Part shown: piece by piece, positions 1 through 10,109 of the stretch
How positions within the stretch are numbered: position 1 is the stretch's first letter
Layout of the letters: each line of letters begins with the position of its first letter
Origin: Phorcus lineatus
Taxonomy: Eukaryota > Mollusca > Gastropoda > Trochida > Trochidae
Assembly: GCA_921293015.1 (NCBI GenBank)
Contig: OV121088.1
Coordinates: forward strand, 8,617,882 to 8,681,881
DNA length: 64,000 nt
Reading direction: 5' to 3'
Program-made: the position numbers and the translations under genes
The notes under the pieces: model-generated
What the model was told of the DNA's origin: nothing
What the model saw: only the letters and a program-made list of their open reading frames with translations
Database searches by the model: none

Positions 1-36
1 GTGACCTCACATTGCGAGGTCAAAGGTCATGACCTC
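1..36. promoter_or_regulatory. Cluster of nuclear-receptor half-sites (DR1 + IR0)
   Basis: Four copies of the hexamer AGGTCA or its complement lie within 35 bp: TGACCT at 2-7, AGGTCA at 17-22, AGGTCA at 24-29 and TGACCT at 30-35. Sites two and three form a perfect direct repeat with one spacer base (DR1, the RXR/HNF4-type element). Sites three and four abut as a perfect zero-spacer palindrome, the classic TREpal arrangement. The cluster sits in the intron before the second zinc-finger exon of the receptor gene, or upstream of an alternative first exon. Function is inferred from motif content only. Confidence 0.45.
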
Positions 37-1988
37 ATTTGGAGTGTGATCGATCAGCTGAGTAACGAATGTCGTTGGTTAGAGACAGACGAACAAATAG
101 ATGTACATACCTGTCAAGCGCACTGTCATCTTGAAATGTTTTTTTGCTATTGTTATTATATAGATATGTCCCTGTTTGTGACATAGGAAAATTTATATTC
201 ATAATAGTAACGAAATTTTTCTAATGTTTGACATAAGAAAAAAAAAATTTCAAATCAATGTGATAAATTGTGAATTATCTCTACACCATTTTTATTACGC
301 GATTAAAGAAAAAGCAATTGTTTAAGACATGATAATAGAGACAGCCTGTTCTTTAAGAAATGATGTTCTTTTAAAATCAGTTGATTGCCTGATTACTAGT
401 AATTTCTTGTTTTGTGCAAATTTCCTAAATCTATATTGACAATTAAGAAGCAACTAATTTCAATGTGAACTTCTCAACAAGATTGGGAATCTTTGAGAAT
501 TAGAGAGAAAACCTGACTATTCATATCCAATGTGTCATTAAAAGCAATCAATGAAGGAATGAAGTTGTGTTCAATAGCCGCGGTGTCCCATGTTGCATTG
601 TGCTCAACAACGAGCCGCGGTAGTGTAATCTGGGACCAGAGAACTCCGTCAATAACACATTGATTCCATAACTACATCATTCCCTTTATGGAAATCAATG
701 TTTGAGTGTCGCGTATATTCGGTCAGGCTGGCTAACAATGATTCTTCATGCACGAGTAACTTGATAAAATATACAGATGTGGACATATTGTGAGGCCCCT
801 TCTGTCATATTGATGATGCTTTTAATCCATTCATCAGCATTGTATGTCTGATTGCAGACATTTTAGCCAATTTTGCTCCTATTGTTGTTTGAAAATATTG
901 TTGATAATGTAAAATAATTCCAATATGTAATGAAGTTGATAGATTATTAGTAAATAATTATTAAGAACAAAAACATGTCTATGTCCCTTTTCAGAAAAAC
1001 TATGATGATTTTATGAAGAGGGAAATTATATAAACATTCTTTAAAAGTTTCTGCAAATTTTAAAATCAAGAGCATTAGGAATTGATTATCAATTCGTGCT
1101 TGGTATAAACCTCTTTGACAATGAAACAAGTCACGAATGTCTTATGGTGATGTATTTAAAATCTCGGATTAAAAATTCAACATTCTCTTTCATATTATCA
1201 AAGAGTGTTTAGATGCTCGAACAGCTAAAGCAGTAGATGTCAGAATTTGATGCATTGGTTGGGTTGTGTGCATGAATTATGAAAAGGAAGTGTTCAATAT
1301 AATGATTTATCGTCATTTAATGGACTACATTTCAAAGAAGTATATTTTTTATCAGTCTATATTTGAGACCAGGGAAGTATAACATTGTCTCGGGTAGCTT
1401 TACATATTTCTTGAAAGCTTCTTAAAAAATCATGTTATTGATTTAAAAGTGTATTCAAACTTTAAAAATTGTTCACACTTTATTTTATGTATACACAATT
1501 TTGTAAGAATGTGAACTTTAGTTTCAATATGCTTAAAATGTTTACAAACTTCATGAGATTATAAACTTTTGGTTTTTATGAAAATAGCGATACAACTATA
1601 GATTTGTTTTCAAGATAATCCAAACATTAACACTCTTATATTTTGTTTTGATGAATTAATTAAACATTTATAATAATGTTTAATGTTAAAATAACAATAA
1701 GTAAGTTCTTTATCTTACTAATGTGTAAAGCAAGATATAACATATTTTATATTACTTCGACTGATATTGTTTCTAACAGTAACTTTGTTCTTTTCTATAC
1801 AGATGGATATTGAAAATTTTATTCTAAATAGACGACAAAATGTCATCATTAGAATTAATGTTGAAACCTTTCCGATTTAAGAAGTTTTTAATCAATATAA
1901 ATAGTCTACATTAATCTTTCTTACTAGAATGACCATCAAAGATATCTCTGTATTCAAAAATATTGATGAACGTTTTATTCCTTTGCAG
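37..1988 (+). other. Partial intron upstream of the receptor's second zinc-finger exon
   Basis: AT-rich noncoding sequence ending in a good splice acceptor (pyrimidine-rich stretch, then CTTTGCAG at 1981-1988). I looked for the first zinc finger of a nuclear receptor (paired CxxC motifs and the following helix) and found none, so that exon lies to the left of the window. Open frames here are short and carry no recognisable domain. Confidence 0.6.
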
Positions 1989-2155
1989 GATTACTTCAAA
2001 TGTCCTTATGAGGAGAAATGCAAAATGGACGTATCAAATCGGCGCTTCTGTAAGCGGTGTCGGTTGCGGAAGTGTTTTGAGATTGGAATGCGGAAGGAGT
2101 ATATCCTCACAGAGGAGGAGAAGATGAGAAAACGAGCGCGGATAGAAGAAAACAG
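1989..2155 (+). CDS. HR96-like (NR1J): Exon: second zinc finger and C-terminal extension of the receptor
   Basis: The exon is 167 nt, from acceptor CTTTGCAG|GAT to donor AACAG|GTATTC. It encodes 55 residues plus two bases of the next codon. Cysteines at residues 5, 11, 21 and 24 give C-x5-C-x9-C-x2-C, the canonical spacing of the second Cys4 finger, which supports dimerisation and DNA-backbone contacts. The basic tract CKRCRLRKC and the following GMRKE belong to the DNA-binding core. A basic stretch (KMRKRARIEENR) after it is the likely nuclear localisation signal. The codon before residue 1 is read from an upstream exon; phase 0 fits the family alignment. The methionine at 1929 lies in intron and is not a start. 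Confidence 0.9.
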
Positions 2156-3559
2156 GTATTCACGGTAAACACAGAGCTTGATATCAACTTTCTTTTTCCA
2201 AATTCCTAGGTTGTAGGTTTCAGACAATTTCTCCATGGTTGTAGGTTTCAGACAATTTCTCCATGGTTATGATTTGATTATGTAAAAAAACTTTTCAAAA
2301 TTCTTTGGTTGTAGAAGAAATTTTTTTTAATGATGCAAATCAGATCATGTCAAAAACTTTTTCTCCAAGTTCTTTCTATGTAGTTATGGTTAATTTCTCC
2401 AAAGGTTAGAATCTGATACTTCAAAAACTGTCCTTTAGTTGTTTGGTGGTGGGTTTTATATACTTGTACAATAGTTTGAATCTGGGTAGATCAACAACAT
2501 TGTTTTCAAAATGCAATATTAAAATTCATTAACATAGGCCCATACAAATTGATATCAAGCAACTTTATGTTTTTGATATCATTAATAAAACGTTTAAAAA
2601 TTAAAAATGTAATTTTGATATAATGCATGCCAAAAATAATACCAATGTTGATGTAAATCTTTTTTCTCAAGCAATATATTCTTTGTTTTTGTAAATTTAA
2701 CTACTTTGATCATCAACCAGCATGCTTATTGCGAAGGTCTAACATATGTTACAGGAAATCACGTGACGTGAGCATCAGGTCGCCACAGTCGGATAACGTC
2801 TCCTCATCACATCGCCTGCGCCCTCTAGAGGCAGAAGAACAGGGTCACATCAACGAGCTTGTCGGGGCGTATCGCCAGTCACTCGAGATCAGTGTCGAGT
2901 CAGAGATTTCTCGTGAAAAACCGTCCATGACTGACTTGGTTAATATAGCCGAAGTGAGCGTCCGTCGTGTGATAGACATGGCAAAAAAGATCAAGTCATT
3001 CAAGGCTCTGTCTCAACCCGATCAGATCAGTTTACTGAAAGGCGGCAGTATAGAACTGCTCATCATTCGGTCAGTCATAACATTTGACAAAGACAAAGGC
3101 CACTTCCTGGATCCGTTCGATAAGGACAAGTGTGCTATGACAACTGAACAGCTCAAGATGGGTGAGGGAGGCGGTCTCTTTGACGAGCACATGAAGTTCG
3201 TCAAGTCTCTAGCCATGGATTTACATGCCGACGAGACCATCCTCATTCTGCTTCTGGTGATCGCGCTCTTCTCGCCAGACAGGCCAAACATAAGTGATAA
3301 GAACTACGTGGCCCAAGAGCAGGACAAGTACGCTCTCCTGCTCCAGCGATACCTAGAGTCCAAGTTCTCTTGCCATGTTGTACGCTGCCTCTATCCTAAA
3401 CTGCTCATGAAGTTGACGGACATTCGAAACTTGAATGAGGAGCACTCTCAGGTTCTTCTCAAGGTGAACCCTGAAGGCATTCAGCCTTTAATGAAGGAGG
3501 TGCTGGACCTAAATCTCACAAAGGACGGGCAGAAAATAACACCACCACCTCAGTTCTAG
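1989..3559 (+). CDS. HR96-like (NR1J): HR96/NR1J-type nuclear receptor, 3' half (two exons, 5' part outside window)
   Basis: This is a ligand-regulated transcription factor of the nuclear receptor superfamily. HR96 (NR1J) is the protostome relative of vertebrate VDR, PXR and CAR and is known for roles in lipid and xenobiotic response in insects. Coding segments are 1989-2155 and 2755-3559. The intron 2156-2754 begins GT and ends AG and splits an AGG arginine codon as AG|G, so the join stays in frame. The visible product is 323 residues: second zinc finger and C-terminal extension (about 1-56), hinge (57-82), ligand-binding domain (about 83-310) and AF-2 helix (300-308). The sequence RRFCKRCRLRKC followed by an acidic EEEK stretch, and the C-terminal VNP...PLMKEVLDL, match HR96 rather than other NR1 groups. 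The first finger with the P-box is missing because the window starts too late. A mollusc-expanded NR1J/NR1P paralogue is possible, so the exact orthology is less certain than the family. Confidence 0.9.
2156..2754 (+). other. Intron of the receptor gene (599 bp), with a tandem duplication
   Basis: The intron begins GTATTC and ends GTTACAG. The acceptor's pyrimidine tract is weak, but the frame across the junction is exact. A perfect tandem duplication of a 28-bp unit lies at 2209-2236 and 2237-2264; it starts GGTTGTAGGTTTC and ends TTTCTCCAT. Looser copies of the same phrase recur to about 2460, so the intron's left half looks like a decayed minisatellite. Confidence 0.8.
2755..3559 (+). CDS. 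HR96-like (NR1J): Terminal exon: hinge, complete ligand-binding domain and AF-2
   Basis: An 805-nt exon with stop TAG at 3557-3559. After a serine-rich hinge, helix 1 begins near EEQGHINELV. The superfamily ligand-binding signature is the segment KSFKALSQPDQISLLKGG (residues 136-153), which forms helix 3/4 and the coactivator groove. LLLQRYLESKF corresponds to the helix 9/10 dimer region. PLMKEVLDL near the C-terminus is the AF-2 helix, with the conserved glutamate that clamps coactivator LxxLL motifs. A short polar tail ending PPPQF follows. No internal stop or frameshift is seen and codon use is visibly less AT-biased than the flanks. A single uninterrupted LBD exon is unusual and could be lineage-specific intron loss. 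Confidence 0.92.
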
Positions 3560-5611
3560 AAGATTAAAGAATCCTGAACTTTTGTTTTGTTTCTTGGCTC
3601 CATGCTTGGAGTTGGCAGCTCCTGATCATGATCAGTGTGGCGAGATGTAGAGCATCTCTGGGCCAGTTGACTGACCTCGTCAGCCACATCAGAAGGAAGT
3701 TAGAATCGATGTCAACTTGATCCATATCCTCAGTGGAAGAGTCCTCATGCCTCAGCAACAGAGGAATGGACTCAGGATGTGCCTCAGAAGGCTCAGAACT
3801 TTCCTCAAGAGGCTCAGGACTTGCCCCAACAGGCTCGACTTAGAAGTTGCCTGCAAAGTTTCTGCCAGTTTTGAATGGAGTATTGTTTGTGTGTACATAT
3901 CACTCAGTGTACAAGGCACACTAAACCTCAGTCAGGCAGTAGTTGTGTATATTAGACATATAACTGTACAGACATTGGACATCATGTTTTATGCTTGTTT
4001 GTTTCATATAAAGACTTGTGTACTCCAAATGTAAAGACATCAGTTACTGAGTCATATGGTTCTCTGGAACATTTGATCGATATGGTTGAACAGAATGAAA
4101 CAGATTCCTGTGCTCGATCCTGTTGAAGCAGTCCACACAGAGGACAAGAACAGGAGGACGTCCTGCAGGAGGCCAGGACAAGCAGCAGGCCATGCCAGGC
4201 CGAGGAAGGGTTATACTTAAGGAAAGAGAGAGAAAAAGAATGTGTGCATGTTTAGAGACATACCTAACATTGAGTAACTTGCTCAAACCCAATAGTGCTA
4301 GCTGAAGAAGAAATATCAAAAAGAAGATCATTTAGTGCTTAGTCATTAATTCCAAAGTTGTTGTTAACATTTTCATTATATTTTGGTGCTCTCTACGAAG
4401 AGAAGTCTCATGTCTTATGATGTCCAATGCCATAAAGAAGTTAGAATCCAAAGCTCAACCCTGCTGATTGAAGATCAAAGGACAGGTTTTATATACCTAT
4501 TCACCAAGCCTGGCCAGTGAGAACCAAAGTGAAGTCCAAGCTGAGATCAAAGTCAAACTCTATAACTAACTGTATAACAGTGAGTAATCCAAAGAGGCAG
4601 GTTTGTGGAATGTTATGTTGTGAAGACACTGAACCAGTTTGTTGCAGTCATTGCAAAGTTGAAAACATTCTTTGACAAAGAGAAATACATCGCACATAGG
4701 TCACAGAAGGAACTTTGAAATTGACATGTAAAACCAACATGTGTTATGTAAGGTTACTGTTGTGTACAACATTTGAACTCTGAAGTTCAAGGTCATGTGA
4801 AGGTGAAGGTCAGTGCACAACCTGCCCGACCATCTCTAACCAAGATGGTTGTCTAGAAACCAAAAATTGTCACGACCTGGTAAAAGGGCAAATTTGCTGG
4901 ACACTTGGTTCCGATCACAGGAAGACACAAAAGAATCATCAGAGGGTTAACTGGAGGCACCGGGATACTTCCTGGAAGTGTTAGAGTGACAGTCTGTTGG
5001 TAGGTTTGATGAACCTCAGAACAAAGAGCTCTTTCAGACGGGAGCCTACACCAAGAGCGCCTGCAGACAGACTGCAAGTGTTGTATAGTTCTCTTCCAGT
5101 CCTTGGAGACAGCAGTCTCTGTCTTGCCACTCACTCACTCACTCACACCAATGCAGCTGCTGGGTTTCCATGGCAACACTTATCATGGAACTGTTTCCGT
5201 GGCAACTTAGATGATGTGATTTTATTATTATCATTACCTGTAACATTCTCTTAGTTGGTGTGGCCACAACCGGTGAAAAATTAGTTGTCATTACCCCAGC
5301 TGGCCTAATTCCCAGCTCAAGTATTCTGTTCACTTCCTCTTCTACTGCATGAAAGTAGGAAATGTTATTATTTTCAATATTGTTGTTTTTTAACCATTGA
5401 CAATACTAGAAACTGGAAGGAAACTTATTTTACAATGTAGACTAGTATTTGAGTGTGATTGACTGTTAAATGTTTTATGTCAACATGATACTTTTACTGC
5501 TATTGAATCTTGGTCTTGTAAGCAAAATCCTAAATGGGTTTCATATAAATGGCATTACGTGTTTGTCAGTTCTTCAAACCATGTTTCTCTCAAAGGTTTC
5601 TTTCAATTAAA
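3560..5611 (+). other. Probable 3' UTR / near-gene flank of the receptor
   Basis: The sequence after the stop codon stays less AT-rich than the desert to about 5.3 kb and has no credible coding frame. It holds a 14-bp palindrome (CTGATCATGATCAG, 3622-3635), short imperfect CTCAG-rich repeats at 3745-3840, and an (ACTC)n tract at 5128-5149. No AATAAA was found. The first plausible variant signal is ATTAAA at 5606-5611, so the transcript end is a guess. Confidence 0.4.
4784..4812 (+). promoter_or_regulatory. Second cluster of receptor half-sites
   Basis: Four half-site-like hexamers lie head to tail: AGTTCA 4784-4789, AGGTCA 4790-4795, AGGTGA 4801-4806 and AGGTCA 4807-4812. TCAAGGTCA at 4787-4795 is a perfect extended monomer site of the ERR/SF-1 type. 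The cluster lies 1.2 kb behind the receptor stop codon, in the probable 3' UTR or flank. Whether it binds any receptor is untested. Confidence 0.3.
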
Positions 5612-7019
5612 ATAACCTCAAATATTATTTGTCTGGTTGACATCTGGTTAAAACTGAAAGATCATAACAAAATTGTAGGTTTTCCAAAACTTTTGAGCAG
5701 GATACTAAACATGGAAACTGTGCTGTTGAAATATACCTCTCTTCTCATATCTCTCTGTTAGGTAGACTTAAGGTGACAAAATGCGGGGAATATAAATCAT
5801 CTCAATGGTTCATTGTTGCATCTTGAGCACGTTCTGTTGTCAGTGATTTGTCGCACGTCACGTGCCCACTGACAGTCAGTCAGAAGGACAGTCATCCTAA
5901 GTAAAAGCACTTCTTCAAGAAGTTACCATTTCTAATAATCTAACCATACAGTTGTATCTCAGGAATTTTTGGAGTGGTTGGGTAAAAAGAATTTAACATC
6001 ATTATAAGTTTTATAACCGTAACTTTTGATAAATTCAGTGTATATCATTTTGATATACGGCAAATGTTTTTTAAATTTTCATCAATTGATTTAAATTCGT
6101 AAACATTGAATATTCATTATCAACAGGGTTTTAGATAGATAACAGGTACATATATACATTTAGAAATTGATTTTGATAATTTGAACAAAGTGTGATGTGA
6201 TAATTGGGAAGCTGTGAAAACATATAGTGTCCTTATTCTCTAATGTGATACTGGTATAACTTTAGTGCATATCTTACCTCGCGTGGGAGTCACAAAATCA
6301 CACCACTTTTCATCCCCCAGTGCTTCTGAATCAACTGCAGCTAAAGTCATGCTTTTGCTAGTATTTACTCATTAGCAGTGCATGATATAAGCTCGAAGTA
6401 GCTACCCTGGAAGTGTTAAATTGTATGATAAAAGCTAAGTTTACAAGTTTAAAGCAAAGAAAACAGGCTGCTGACTTTCAAACTAATACAGTGAAAATGT
6501 TAAAATGTTGAACTACCAACCCAACAAACATTTGGCAAGTTTGACTCCCGATTCCAGAATTGAGTTTTATTCTCATCACACTTAGTGTATTTTTTCAAGT
6601 CAAGTTTTATTCCCATCAGCACATTCCACTTCTGATAAATTTTAAAGGCCATAGTGTTTAGATATTATTTTGATACATCTTGACTTAAAATATGGCCATT
6701 TGACAAAGAAAAAAACTATGAAGCCATCCATCTAAATTTGAGCCTTGCCATCCTTTTTAACATACAGGTAGTTTGAGGACTTATTTCATATGTTGCCATA
6801 CTCATCAGATTGCATTCACTATGGAAACCCTAAGCAACATGAGCACTGTTTTCTTGAAGGGAAGTGTGAGGTAAAGATTTCTGTAACTTTCAGAGAGAGA
6901 TCTCTAAGGTTAATGATCTCTCTATTAGAAGCTCTATGGTACGCAACTCCTCAACTCTTTAAGGGAAATTTATGGTACTTGAGGCCTCCCAGCCCTTTAA
7001 AGATGTCCTTGCAGCCCTT
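5612..7019. other. AT-rich intergenic DNA
   Basis: No gene or organised repeat seen. An E-box-containing phrase (GTCACGTG, about 5855-5865) is the only notable motif. Open frames are short and unlike any known domain. Confidence 0.5.
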
Positions 7020-7345
7020 CAGTGTCCAAGGAAGGTACACATAGTGTCCAGTACATGTCCAAGAATGGTACACTTGGTGTCATGTACCTGTCTTAAGAGG
7101 GTATACATAGCGTCCTGTACCTGTCACAGGAAGGTACACTTGGTGTGCTGTACCTGTATAAGGAGGATACACAGAGTGTCCAAGGAGGGTACACTTGGTG
7201 TGCTGTACCTGTCCAAGGAGGGTACACTTGGTGTGCTGTATCTGTCCGGTACACTTGGTGTGCTGTACCTGTCCAAGGAGGGTACACTTAGTGTCCTGAA
7301 CCTGTCTAAGGAGGGTACACTTGGTGTGCTGTACCTGTCCAAGGT
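7020..7345. repeat. 33-bp minisatellite
   Basis: About ten degenerate copies of a roughly 33-bp unit with the core GGTACACTTGGTGTGCTGT and ACCTGTCCAAGGAG. Successive GGTACAC cores are mostly 33 bp apart, with shortened steps near 7167-7188 and 7221-7249. Because 33 is divisible by three, the array keeps frames open on both strands (for example a KEGTLGVLYLS repeat on +). These are by-products of the period, not evidence of protein. Confidence 0.85.
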
Positions 7346-9202
7346 GCTCAGCTATAGGGTGAGATGAATAGCCAGTACCGCCTAATGTTACTACTTCTAT
7401 AAGGTTACTTTGGCAGCATCCAGAGAGCTATTTCAAATTTGTCCAATATGTTATGTATGATTACACTTGTTATTGATATTTTAAGAAGCAGTAGCTTTGT
7501 AAATAAGATTTTTATTTCATCAAATCTTGTTCCTTTATTGTTTTATTAAAATTGTACATTATTTTCATGTAAGTGCCAATGTCTGGAGAAACGAGGAATT
7601 TTTTTACGGTTTCATTTAATGGAACTTTTAGAATGACTTTAAGGTTTTAATAATGCCCTAAATATTTAAAACATGTTTCAGGATTTAAATTTCAATAATT
7701 CAAATGTTATTCCAACATGGTTTTAAAGACGAAGAAAGTTTTAACCTTAATTCTCCCCTTTCGTAACCTAGCTTATATGACATGATAGTGTCCAAATTCC
7801 AGATAATGGTAATGATAGATTTTAGTGTGATATGAAAGATATCATGGGAAAATGAGAGATATTGGCACTTGCAGGATTCCCTCCTATGAAGAGACATCTC
7901 TGATCAGTGTGCCATATTCACGTACGTGCGTCCTATGTCTAGTTGTATATTTGTCTATGCAAGCTTGTCCTCTATCGGTAGATATAATAGAGCTGTATAT
8001 AACTGTTAAACCGTTTCATATAGAGCCACGTCTCAAAAACTATGCATTGCCTGAGGGGTGTCCATGAGAGAGAAAGAGAAAGCAATAACAATACACTTAG
8101 CTATCGTGTTGTCAGGCTTTTACATCTGCATAGGATATCTTAGTTCAAATTTCAACCTCTTGTATGTTTCGGATTTCTATGAAATTACTTGCACCCTTTT
8201 TTTTGGCTACAGAAATTGATTTTGAAAAAATCGTCTCCAAATTATGTTTTTAGCATGTCTCATTAAATATATGAACTTTTATTTTTTGTTTCTGGTTTCC
8301 GAAGAGGGCTGGTATTTCAAACTCGTTGTGATATGGAAAGATTCAGATCAGACAAATCTATTTGAAAAAAACCCAAGTTATTGGAACCTGGTTATTGTAG
8401 ATTATAAATATTTGTTTTCTTGTATGGCACTCTTTGTTTAGTACTATTTAAAATGGCATTCTCTACGTATGTAGTAGACCCTTTCCTCTGTATATAACGG
8501 AAGCGAAAACATTCGAATATAAAGCTTTTTCCCAGGGGATGAGTAGCAAAATTGAAGATGGCAGCATTTTTATGAAAACAGTAAGGAGGTAAGCGAGGCC
8601 CCTGTAGAAGCGCAATATGTAAACTTTATCTCACTCGTTGTGAAGCTAATACCTTCGTGACTTTCTTCAGCTGTTTGAGTTTAGTCCTTGATGTCTGTAT
8701 GATAGTTCGTTCTTGTCTTATCGTTTCACGTTGCCTTCATATAAGATGTTATTATCATATACATTGGTTCACTTGGTGCAGATTAATGTCATGGTATCAA
8801 AACCTGAACGTCATGTTGGTGTGCTGGTGCCGATGTGCCGGACCATCATCTCTTCCTGTATGTAACGAGCGCTTTGATTGGTTGAAATCAAATTAGTGTG
8901 ACACGGGCGTGTATTGACCATACATACGTAAATACGAGGTTTTGGAGGAAAATAAACAGACTATTCCTACCCGACTTGTTATGTCTTGTTTTATAGTATA
9001 TTTAGCAGAAAATTATCTGAATCAGATATTCTGATGACATCACTTGAATGGATTTTCCTCAGGAAAGCTTAATTTGTGCCAATCTCAAACTGGCTAATTT
9101 TACCATGTAGCCATTTCTAATTATTCGTGGTTTACTGTAGAGCCCTCACCGGTGATTGTTGGTAACCTCCACTTAACTTGCTGATTGGTACGTCTATTTT
9201 AT
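7346..9202. other. AT-rich intergenic DNA
   Basis: Nothing recognisable. An ATTAAA followed by a GT-containing stretch near 7546 could be a distal polyadenylation signal, but no transcript evidence exists. Short open frames show no domain. Confidence 0.45.
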
Positions 9203-10109
9203 TTAAAGAGCCACTCGGCGAGTTGTTGGAGTCATATATGCCAAACTTAATCAATGGTGTCATTTGATCGCAAAGTATCTACTGTTACCAAAAAGAAACA
9301 TTTTAAAGCTAATTTGTTTTTGTACAGTGACAATATGAAGGTAGAACGTCGCAATTATGATCGATAACCGGACAATGGCGCGCGTCAAATAGTCAATTAA
9401 AGGGACCATTCGAGCGGCTTTCATCCGCCATCTTGAAATGTTAGCATTGCGAGAAATCAAATGTGCTGTATTATGCTAATTCATTGACAAAATTAAGAAA
9501 TAACTAAAAGATTGATAGAAGAGGGGCATATTTACAAATAATTCATAATAAAAGTTGTCAGTTACGACAATGTTTTGTCGTAGTAATGCATTCCACATTC
9601 GTTGCTCCGATGATTGGCTTCATTTCACGAAGTTTTTTCTTTTTTGATCGATACACTTGATTCTTTGTCAAATTGTTAAATCTTGAACAACTGAAATGTT
9701 TACCTCAGGTACATATTCGAAATTAAGTGTGAAAAGAATCATGTAAAAATCATATATATTTGTTTACTGGAAAGTTTCATGAATTTCGTTTCCACAAAAA
9801 TACCCCGCTCGAATGGTCCCTTTAAGCGTAATTTTGGAGACTTATCTAAAACAGCCAGGAGGGCAGTTAGGAGTTGATAGTGTTTATTAGGTTATATAAC
9901 TAGCATCCATGTGTTTTGGACATGATATTTACGCCTCTGTGCATTTATAAGGCTGTTTTTAGATTTTCATGGAAAAACAGCATTTGTCTTATATATGTCT
10001 TTTAGATATGAAAAGATAAGATGTTTTGATTTTATATCGCCACATATGACATTTAGGTTCGTATCAAAGGTAAATGATATGTTATGAAAATCACGGAGTG
10101 GCTCTTTAA
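9203..10109. mobile_element. Family A inverted-repeat element (MITE), interrupted by family B
   Basis: The left end TTAAAGAGCCACTC at 9203 and the right end TCACGGAGTGGCTCTTTAA at 10091-10109 are inverted copies of each other. The interior matches the complete copy at 39998-40436 on both sides of a foreign segment. No coding capacity is seen, so this is non-autonomous. The boundary reads TTAA at both ends; the target duplication could be TTAA (piggyBac-like) or the inner TA (Tc1/mariner-like). Confidence 0.85.
9397..9825. mobile_element. Family B inverted-repeat element nested inside family A
   Basis: The left end TTAAAGGGACCATTCGAGCGG starts at 9397, and its reverse complement ends at 9825, giving a near-perfect terminal inverted repeat of about 17 bp inside TTAA flanks. 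Comparison with the uninterrupted family A copy (flank GTCAAACGTAATTTT) shows that the host sequence resumes immediately after the element, so insertion into family A is directly visible. An internal 8-bp hairpin (TACGACAA/TTGTCGTA) occurs near 9565. It has no open frame of note and is non-autonomous. Confidence 0.88.

Noticed and set aside
1929-1988. Methionine upstream of the zinc-finger exon as a start codon
   Set aside because: It lies in intron before a good splice acceptor, and the protein would lack the first zinc finger.
3022-3291. 89-codon minus-strand frame
   Set aside because: It is antisense to the receptor ligand-binding exon, whose identity is clear on the + strand.
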